Below are positions 56,618-64,000 of a stretch of DNA of 64,000 nucleotides, piece after piece. Source of the stretch: Mauremys mutica (lineage: Eukaryota > Chordata > Testudines > Geoemydidae). Both the position numbers and the translations under genes were made by a program. The stretch's first letter is position 1. The number at the start of each line of letters is the position of its first letter. The notes beneath the pieces are model-generated. The model was given only the letters and a program-made list of their open reading frames with translations, was not told where the DNA came from and did not search any database. The DNA is taken from the NCBI RefSeq assembly GCF_020497125.1, contig NC_059075.1:68963321-69027320 (forward strand), in the 5' to 3' direction.

Positions 56618-56765
56618 AAGTGGCCTCGTTTCCAGAACTGCTTAGCACTGATGTCAATGAAAGCTGCTGAATGCTCACCATTGCTGGAAATATGGCCATT
56701 AATTTAGGAGCCTAGACACGGATTTGGGAGTTTAACTTTAAGCACCCACTTTGGAAAATTTTGAT
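56618..56765. repeat. Palindromic repeat relic
   Basis: Left GTGGCCTCGTTTCCAGAACTGCTTAGCAC, centre GATGTCAATGAAAGCTGC, right GAATGCTCACCATTGCTGGAAATATGGCC, then a TTTAGGAGCCTAGACAC...TTTGGAAAATTTTGA extension. The imperfect hairpin and TCAATG centre are shared with the other palindromic relics here. Confidence 0.5.
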
Positions 56766-57504
56766 CTTCACAAATAAAATCACTGAGGGAGCACCCAAAC
56801 CCCATAAGAAAACAGCAAGCCTGAATCCTGAAGTTTCACAGGTAGAGTGTGCTAGCAGTATGGTTAGTTGCAGGAGCAGTAAGAGAAGATTACACTGTAT
56901 AAGAAAAGGCTTATTTTAATTTGCATTGTATGATCCTCAATTGGTCTGAACAGCCTCGTCTTCCTTTTCTCCTGAGAGTTATAGTGAAATTTTGTGTTGT
57001 CTAATTCTCAACACTCTGCAATGATTTAATCATTTTAAAAAGACATGGGGGTTTTGTAACACACACAAAGAAAATCAACCAGCTGAATAGGAATGTTTCC
57101 CACCTGTGGTTTACGTGCCAGGAACCTCCCCTGCAAAGTGCAGAATTTATTTACGTTCCACTCTTTAAGAGGCTTGTCAAGTTAGCTGCCATATTCAGAT
57201 TTAATCAGTTCTCCCCATTTGTTTGGCAGCTCCTAATGCAAGAAACTGAAAACTTTTCCACTTGATTGGGTTCTCTCAATAGAAGAGCTGGCATTTCTTC
57301 ACACAACTTCATTTAAGTGGAACAATAATAATATCAGGTTCACTTCTGACAACAGCACCAGTGTTACGTGGTGCTGTCAGTCCACCTGTCAAATGCCTCA
57401 AGAGAAAGGCAAATCTGCAAATTTACCCAGAGTTCCTAGGAATGTTTTCTTCCAGACAAAATCCAAGAGAAATAAGAAGACACTGGCCTTTTAAAGCAAT
57501 CAGC
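56766..57504. other. No recognised feature
   Basis: About 740 bases; no coding, RNA or transposon signal recognised. Confidence 0.45.
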
Positions 57505-57720
57505 ATCCAAGCATGTCAGGGCACTTTACAATCATTAATGAATTTAGCATTCCAACTCCCCAGTGCACACAATGTGTGAGGCAAGTCAGTATTATTACTG
57601 CCATTGTACAGATGAGGATAGCAAGGCACAGAGAGGACAAGTGTCCTGCTCAAGGTCATACAGTGACGAAGCAGAAAAGCTGAGAACTGAATGACTCTCT
57701 GACTCCCTCCTCTAAATACA
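57505..57720 (-). repeat. MIR-type SINE, minus strand
   Basis: ATTGTACAGATGAGGATAGCAAGGCACAGAGAGGACAAGTGTCCTGCTCAAGGTCATACAG is the reversed MIR core (here quoted in part: ACAGATGAGG, GGCACAGAGAGG, CTCAAGGTCA), preceded by GGCACTTTACAATCATTAATG. One of the best preserved MIR-like copies in the window. Confidence 0.75.
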
Positions 57721-58169
57721 AAGGCCTGGTTCACACTGGGAATAAACTCCATTGCTGTAAGGTGCGGTTAATCAGATTGAAACAGAGGTAAACTCCACTA
57801 GTTTATATCCTAGCTTTGCTTCCCTTGTTTGCTCTGCTGTCTGAAAACTGTACAATTATATTTAACAGAATCATGTTCTGATGTTCCTAAGATACACCAG
57901 AGGAGGTGTCATGGTAATTCTGTAAATGAAGCAGTCCCTCAAATACTGCCTGACAGCATCATGTGTATATACCAAAGACAAGATTGCAACTGGCTCTCAA
58001 TGCAGATGCATAGAGGGAATAGAGGGCACAAGGGGCTTTCCCCTCTATACCACTCAAGGCAGTGCAGGGACTGCTCCCTCCATTTGTCCCCAGGGACACA
58101 CATCACCCCAGTGCAGGGAAAAAGGAGATAGGACTATGCTCCTGTACTTTGCCACTCAGCACCAGGCTA
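57721..58169. other. No recognised feature
   Basis: About 450 bases with overlapping short frames and no recognisable family. Confidence 0.4.
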
Positions 58170-58177
58170 CACCATTC

Positions 58178-58302
58178 TAGGGTGACCAGATAGCAAGTGT
58201 GACAAATCGGGATAGGGGGTGGGGTGTAATAGGAGTCCATATTTTAAAAAAGCCACAAATATTGGGACTGTCCCTATAAAATCAGGACATCTGGTCACCC
58301 TA
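58178..58302. mobile_element. 125-bp hAT MITE with 8-bp TSD, copy 2
   Basis: Ends TAGGGTGACCAGATAG and ACATCTGGTCACCCTA, perfect 8-bp duplication CACCATTC (58170-58177 and 58303-58310); the match extends to 12 bases because TA precedes the 8-mer and also ends the element. Opposite orientation to 18258-18381. Non-coding. Confidence 0.93.
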
Positions 58303-58310
58303 CACCATTC

Positions 58311-59579
58311 TAAAAGATAATAGAGTCTATGTACCCTCTCTGCACATAACCTCAGCCACAATTCCTCCCTGAGCTACACTTGGGCAGTGCAGCCCCATAC
58401 TATCTGACAAGGTAGGCCAATGATTAATTGACACAATTTAGCCACAAGTGTGCAGGGAAATTAACAAACCTTTTTAGAAATTCCTGAGATTCAGGCAAAA
58501 TTTTCAAGGCTTGGGAAAGCAGAAAACATAACTCCATTAATTTTAAAAAGGTTCAAAATTTTAAACAAGAAATTACAGACAAATACATTAAAAGGTGAAC
58601 TACAAAGGGTTTCTTACAAAAATTAGCAACCACATGGGTAAGACTCCCAAAAGGAAAACAGTCTACAGGTACCGCTACAAAATGAAATTAGCAGCACTGT
58701 ATTATAATCGTATGTGAGAATCATTCCCTCCGTCACATGTGGAGGAATCTCAGCTGCAGTCTTCTTGTGGGAAGGATATGACCTCACAACCACCCAGCCT
58801 TAGAAAGAGACATCGCTTCCCATCTAAACCTCTGTTTTTGTTCCTTCATAACATTTTAACTTTACAATGAAATGTCTTATGCTTCGTTTCAACATAAAGG
58901 TGATTTAAAAGAAACCTTCCACCAAATCATTAGAACCAGTTTTGAGTCTTTGTACATAAGGATACCTTTTTGCACATGGTTAATTAGGAAACAGGTTAGA
59001 TTTTAAGTATTGATTTATCAATGAGTTCTCAACTAAATACATAGCAACTGAAAATAGAATCAGTAACAAAACTGATCCCTGAATGAAAGAACTGGTGCAA
59101 GTGAAAATTAACCATCATCATTAAAGTAAACATCAGCTAGAACAGCTTTTCAATCAGTGGGGACATACTTGCCATTGTCAAACTAGGTCACATTTGATCT
59201 AACAACACTGAGTGCGTGTGCTTGTGACAGGGTCCAGATGACTTGTTTTTCAGCAAACTAGAAGGCAAAGTTAACTCCCTGCTTTGACACAGCCATATGG
59301 GCAAGTATGGAAGCAGATTGAAGGCCTAATCTGGGTGTCTGTACGGAGAAGCTAAAAAAGCCATTTGAACATTAGAAGGGAAAAGATTTTCAGAAGGTGG
59401 AGCTCTAACACCCTCCTTGTTTCAGAGCTAGGTTGTAGTCAAGGCCAGGTTTCTTTTTCTGTTTAATATGTTTAGAAAAAAAATTGTGCTTCTCCTGTTG
59501 TGATCCCTGCACTCTACAGCCTCGTGAATAAAACCTTCAGGAGGAAAACTTGTTGAATGAAGGACTGATCTATCATTGT
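58311..59579. other. No recognised feature
   Basis: About 1.3 kb of AT-rich DNA without supported features. Confidence 0.5.
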
Positions 59580-59900
59580 TCATAGAATCATAAGACTGGA
59601 AGATACCTCGAGAGGACATCTAGTCCAGTCCCCTGCACTCATGGCAGGACTAAGTATTATCTATACCATCCCTGACAGGTGTTTGTCTAACCTGCTCTTC
59701 AAAATCTGCAATGATGGAGATCTCACAACTTCCCTAGACAATTTATTCCAGTGTTTAACTACCCTGACAGTTAGGAAGTTTTTCCTAATGTCCAACTTAA
59801 ACTGCCCTTGCTGCAATTTAAGCCCATTGCTTCTTGTCCTATCCTCAGAAGTGAAGGAGAACAATTTTTCTCCCTCTTCCTTGTAACAATCTTTTATGTA
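59580..59900 (-). mobile_element. CR1 LINE 3' end, minus strand
   Basis: The plus strand reads TCATAGAATCATAAGACTGG (the reversed ATTCTATGA-type CR1 terminus), CATCTAGTCCAGTCCCCTGC, CAGTTAGGAAGTTTTTCC and CCCATTGCTTCTTGTCCTATC, the order of a minus-strand CR1. A different subfamily from 13452-13748, with an avian-like terminus. Confidence 0.88.
59661..59864 (-). pseudogene. CR1 ORF2 C-terminal remnant
   Basis: A 67-codon open stretch ending in CR1 ORF2 residues: LDIRKNFLTVRVVKHWNKL, then REVVRSPSLQILKSRLDKHL. This is the conserved C-terminus (RKNFFTVRVV-HWN-LP-EVV) of CR1 ORF2. Only this tail is present. Confidence 0.85.
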
Positions 59901-60285
59901 CTTGTTGAACTAGTTCATCCACACACCTGTTTATCGGGCTACTCTAAAGATCTTCCCCCATGTTGGAACATAATCTTGCTATATACAACCCCAAAGTAAC
60001 AGACAGAAGGATTTTTAAAAAATTCCAGTCCCTGAATCTGGACTTGGGGAAGGAAGAGCAGGTGAGGTGGATCTTCCTATTTTCAGTAGCTGAAAACAAG
60101 AAATCCAAACTATTTTCCTTGATCCTGATTCCTCAACCATCCGTAAATCCTTGTCTTTTAATGATACTTGCTGGGTAATGGCTGGTCTGTTGACGAGTAG
60201 ATATCTTACTTTCTTGATGCTAAACAGAAAAAGCAGACAAATACTAGCCAACTTTAGATTCTTCAGTGTCCTCATGAACTAAAAG
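59901..60285. other. No recognised feature
   Basis: About 385 bases; antiparallel overlapping frames near 60.0-60.2 kb match nothing known. Confidence 0.4.
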
Positions 60286-60288
60286 TTA

Positions 60289-60472
60289 AGCGTGGTCTAC
60301 ACTTAAAATTTATACTGGAATAGCTATGTCAGTCAGGAGTATGAAAAAAAACACACTGTGCCTTGCGACATTTATATCATCAAAACCCCCAGTGTACATG
60401 CAGCTACTGCAATAGAAGACAGCCATGCCAGCATAGCGATGCCAACATAGGCTCTGCAGTGTAGATATGGAC
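60289..60472. mobile_element. Harbinger-type MITE, decayed
   Basis: Ends AGCGTGGTCTACACTTAAAA and CTCTGCAGTGTAGATATGGACT are Harbinger-like TIRs; TTA lies on the left (60286-60288), TCA on the right. The interior ATAGCTATGTCAGTCAGGAG resembles MITE 2 at 23356-23631 read from the other strand. Decayed and non-coding. Confidence 0.6.
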
Positions 60473-62659
60473 TCAGTTGGAGGATCATATCTGGCAAACC
60501 AGACACCATATGTGAAACAAGACTACTGTGTTGGGGCTTTAATTTCATAAGAAACTTGAAAAATTGTCTAAAAGAAGCCACAGTTGATAGGAATTAGTAA
60601 TTTTCCTTTATTAGTGCTTTTTAAGTTTGTTCTATACTTTTAGTTAAAAAGAGAGCCCATTTTTCCACCAAAGATAATCAGAATGAAAAATAATCAATGG
60701 TAATGAAAAAAATCGGACAGATCCCATTATGATCAAAGCTACTTGGCATTCTCTTTTCCATACAATATATCAGGAATGTAGTTCACCTCCTTTCAATCAC
60801 ATTACAAGTGCTTCCCCTTCCTTCCTCTCCTGTTCCCCAATAATTATTAATAAAGTGTGAATTAACGCCATTGCCCTCTACCTAGCCACTATTAACTGGC
60901 TGATTTTTATAGATGTCACAATATATGTGGTTCTTGAGGAGAGTTTTGAAAAAGGAACGGAGAATGGCTTTTTGGACTATGTCACGGAGAATGTCCACAT
61001 ATAAGGGGCAGAAGGCAAGACAACATATGTATAAAAAGTTGACGAACAGGCAAAGACTGGCATCACTGCAGAGGAGGCAGCACAAGATTACCAAACTGTG
61101 CTACTTCCCTGGTCTTTCCAGGACTTTAATATGGACACTCAAAACAAGAATTGATTCCGTCTACACAGGTATTGCCAAACTACACTACAACAATGTTAGT
61201 GCACTATTGTACTATAACATGATCCCTCCTCGTCATCTTTCTGCATTTGGCACTGGGCATAGAAACTGATAAAGCTTCCATGGCTCCAATAGTGCTTCTC
61301 AGAGCTTGTCAACTTCGCTCACCTCATGAACAGAATGAAGCAGGGGAGGACAAGGAAGCTGTCTAGAACAAATTTTCAGTAAATTACCCCAATGAATACC
61401 AGTTCACTCTATCTTAAAAAGGAAATATAAAGGAATTTATTTTACAGGAAGACACAGCACCAGCTCTTAATTTGAGAAAATAAATACCAGAGGGGCAGGC
61501 CCTGCTTTAGCATAACAAACACAGACTATCAAAATTAATCTTCCTTTCTCTTAGACTGACCAAAAATAATCCTATTTTCTGTTAATAAATAGGTTCTAAT
61601 TGATAGCAAGTAAATTGCAAGCAACAAATGGGATTCTCTGAAAAATACACATATCTGGATAATGCAGCCTCACATATATGGTATCAAGTTAGAGAGTCAT
61701 AACACATTGTAGTCTCAAGGCAATATTCTTTTAGATCTGTACTGAATATGCTTCATGTCTCTCGCACCCAGGAGCAGAATCTGGTAGAGCTGCAGACACA
61801 GCAAAAATCACTGTCTGGTGGGGCAGGGGGGACAGATCACCTCCTGTCTTTTTCTAGAGAGAACAATCCTTGTGCTCAGATGAGCTCTGCCAGAAACATA
61901 GTTGCTAAAAAATGTAGCCTTTTAATGAAGGAAAAAAAGGATCCTCAAAGCTCTGAGGGTAACTCCTTGGGAAGGAAAAGAACGGTACCATATCTATTGC
62001 ATCTGTCAGTCTTGGTGAGCTAGTCTCAATACAAAACACACAAAAACATCCAAGGGAGCCAGTTAACATAAAGTATATCCACATCTGGGCATAAGTTAGG
62101 GATTGGCTCAGTCTCAAGCAGACCACAGGAATGTGAAAACATAAAGGTAGTTTTAAAGCCACTTCTCCTCAACCCCCTGATCTTGCTCTAAGTGCAGTCC
62201 ATGCTGACTTGGTGGGAAACAAGGAGATTCCATCAGTCAAATTGTCCTATTTTAGTTCACTGGTGAGCAAGAAACACAAAGTTCTTCACAACACCAGTTT
62301 GAAACATTTGTTTTTTTTCTTTTCATCACTAAACAGTATATTTATTACCAAGAGATTCATCACCACCTGAGAGTTCAACCAGTGCAGTTACCTAAGCTGG
62401 AATTTCCTAATTGTGGTCCTCTCTTCACAAACACAACACAGCATTTGCTATGTCAAGCTTTTAAACACTGGGCGTGCATCAACCACTCTCAACTGAAAGG
62501 CTATCACTATACTGATTTATTCAAACACAGCACTGTCGCACGGTGTCATCTTCAGTACTTTTCCCATGAAAGTGGCTTGCCATTAAATTGGACGTCTGCC
62601 GCATCCTCCCTCTCTTCCTAGTGAGATCCCTTCTTGTGTACAACAACATTACAAAAAAT
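60473..62659. other. No recognised feature
   Basis: About 2.2 kb. The 118-codon plus frame at 60913-61269 is basic (KGQKARQHMYKKLTNRQRLA) but has no recognisable domain, promoter or splice context, so I do not call it a gene. Confidence 0.4.
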
Positions 62660-62765
62660 ACAGGGCCACTTCCTTAGAGATTGTAAATCTACGTTGCTTC
62701 ACTGACTTCAATGGAGCTATGCTGATCTACAGCTGTGGCCAGATCCTCAGCATGTACCACTAATG
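62660..62765. repeat. Palindromic repeat with ACTTCAATGGAGC centre
   Basis: Left GGGCCACTTCCTTAGAGATTGTAAATCTACG, centre CACTGACTTCAATGGAGCTATG, right CTGATCTACAGCTGTGGCCAGATCCTCAGC: an imperfect hairpin and the clearest example here of the shared TTGACTTCAATGG-like centre. Confidence 0.6.
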
Positions 62766-63186
62766 AACAGCAAACGGGAAAAGTTTGGAGAAACAAAGTC
62801 CAAATTTATATTTAATTCAACCCCAAATTTATTATTATACACATTTCTAAGGCACCCAGACCCAAAATCTGGTAGAACTTTTTAAGATCAACAGCAAATA
62901 ACCTTTGGGGGAGCAGCATATCCTCATATAACCCTTCTCAACAACCAAACTATCTGCCAAGAAGACAGAATACCAGCCAAAAACTAGTTTAAAAGATGAT
63001 TAGCAATACAGTAATTCATTGCAAATAAGAAAGCCACAATGGACAGGTCAGATCTAACCTCAGCTGTTTGTCTTCTAATAGCATGTGTTGATAATACTCT
63101 CACAGATAGCAGATGTTCTATAAAGCTGTCACTGGAACTAAACAACATAACATTATTGATAGACGTTTACTGTTTGAAACCCTTAC
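62766..63186. other. No recognised feature
   Basis: About 420 bases, AT-rich, nothing supported. Confidence 0.4.
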
Positions 63187-63267
63187 CAAGTAATCCGGAG
63201 CTGTAATCTGAATACCCAAGTAGGAAACAGAATTGTAGTATTCTTCACTTCTGCAGAGCATATTAAT
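63187..63267 (-). other. Exon-like segment, 81 nt, unproven
   Basis: On the minus strand an 81-nt open segment of exactly 27 codons lies between ATTACAG (possible acceptor) and GTAAGG (good donor), phase 0 at both ends. The peptide ends YYNSVSYLGIQITAPDYL. The pyrimidine tract before the acceptor is weak; a better one (TTTTTTTTTCTGATTG) lies about 55-65 bases upstream. I do not recognise the protein. It could be one exon of a large host gene running leftward, or chance. Confidence 0.2.
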
Positions 63268-64000
63268 CTGTAATCAAATGGTTCTTCCAAGCTATCAAAA
63301 GAGCCACAATCAGAAAAAAAAATGTAAGAGACACCATTAGCAAGGCCAGTAATTGAATAGCACTGTATTGAGGTGGCTGCATGGATTTGTTCCATCAAGA
63401 GGCTGTTTGAAGCCGAGTTATTGTTCTATCTTTATAGCAGAGTATCAAGTGTTTAAGTCTTCAATGCAGCATAAGAGGGCTAATAGTCACCCCCAGCATG
63501 GTGCCAGCCCCCAAAATGAGCTATTAATGAAGACTGAGTGCTAAAATGAAACACGTTAAAAGGATTCACCCCCCGCCTCACTTTTTTAACCTAACAGGAG
63601 CAATCTTTTCCATAAATAAGAGTCATAAAAGATGATATGGGAACAAACACAGTATGTTAAATAATCAAACAGGAATAAAAACGACAACTAGCATGTCTGT
63701 ATTTGGGGACCATTTGGTCACCTTGCTTTCCAGTGGTTATACAAAGCAAAGTGTACAAAAGGAAGGCAGAACTGAGGTACTGAATAAGGCAAGAGGCAGG
63801 TGAAGAGGTTGCAAGAGAAAAAACAACAACATTTCAGTGAAAATAAGTAAAGAGGGCAGGGCACAATGAAAAGCCATTCTTAGTTTTGGCTAGATTTATT
63901 GAAAGAAGGAGCTGTTGGGTCAGGGCTCCCTGAAGAGCATGAATACAGGGAGGAAAATGACACTAATAGATATTTTCCCCATCTTCACAATTTAATTAGG
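63268..64000. other. No recognised feature
   Basis: The last 730 bases hold no open frame, RNA gene or transposon that I can support. Confidence 0.45.

Noticed and set aside
60913..61269. 118-codon basic frame as a small gene
   Set aside because: No recognisable domain, no exon boundaries or promoter, and not unlikely by chance in 64 kb on six frames.
1..64000. CRISPR arrays, bacterial operons or phage-like gene clusters
   Set aside because: No direct-repeat/spacer pattern or dense gene order; CR1, MIR and Harbinger content shows vertebrate nuclear DNA.

Overview
The window looks like non-coding, intergenic or intronic DNA from a large amniote genome, most probably a turtle. Basis: several CR1 LINE copies whose 3' ends finish in TTCTTATG repeats, CORE-SINE/MIR-type SINEs, abundant Harbinger and hAT DNA transposons with flanking duplications, RTE-clade pieces, and solo-LTR-like sequences. 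A crocodilian or other saurian is less likely but not excluded. No host protein-coding gene, rRNA, tRNA gene or CRISPR array could be supported. The long reading frames are parts of transposons or translate GC-rich repeats. One 81-nt minus-strand segment near 63.2 kb and one 75-codon frame near 19.2 kb have exon-like traits but are unproven.

Layout. 0-3 kb: a young CR1 end, an old CR1 interrupted by a foldback retro-insertion, a hAT-type MITE and a very GC-rich palindromic MITE. 3.7-5.4 kb: a hAT element whose left arm is an inverted copy of its transposase 3' end. 5.4-9.9 kb: no recognisable element. 9.9-10.7 kb: an LTR-like piece. 13.1-17.4 kb: a second foldback insertion, a minus CR1, a Harbinger MITE, then a truncated Harbinger with a plus-strand two-exon Myb/SANT-like gene and a convergent minus-strand DDE transposase, both broken. 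18-26 kb: a small hAT MITE, a young CR1 with an open ORF2 tail, a CR1 carrying three nested DNA transposons, and an internally deleted Harbinger keeping both ORF starts. 28-35 kb: LTR-like sequences and hAT MITEs, one inside a solo LTR. 38-40 kb: a third foldback insertion and an internally deleted RTE with a 14-bp target site duplication (TSD). 41-48 kb: MIR-like SINEs, palindromic repeats, a pogo/Tigger-like MITE and two hAT elements with internal minisatellites. 48.6-49.7 kb: a 5'-truncated RTE with an open reverse-transcriptase frame and a 12-bp TSD. 50-64 kb: a hAT MITE, a TATA-containing solo LTR, CR1, MIR-like and palindromic repeats.

The elements do not form a pathway. The useful content is the insertion record: exact TSDs define many boundaries to the base, nesting gives relative ages, and autonomous parts (CR1, RTE, Harbinger, hAT) can be matched to non-autonomous derivatives. 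The most unusual signal is a family of short foldback sequences seen three times, each with a 12-14 bp TSD and each ending at nearly the same two points, as expected of a full-length fold-back RNA copied into DNA. Family names are from recognition of the sequence, not from a database search.
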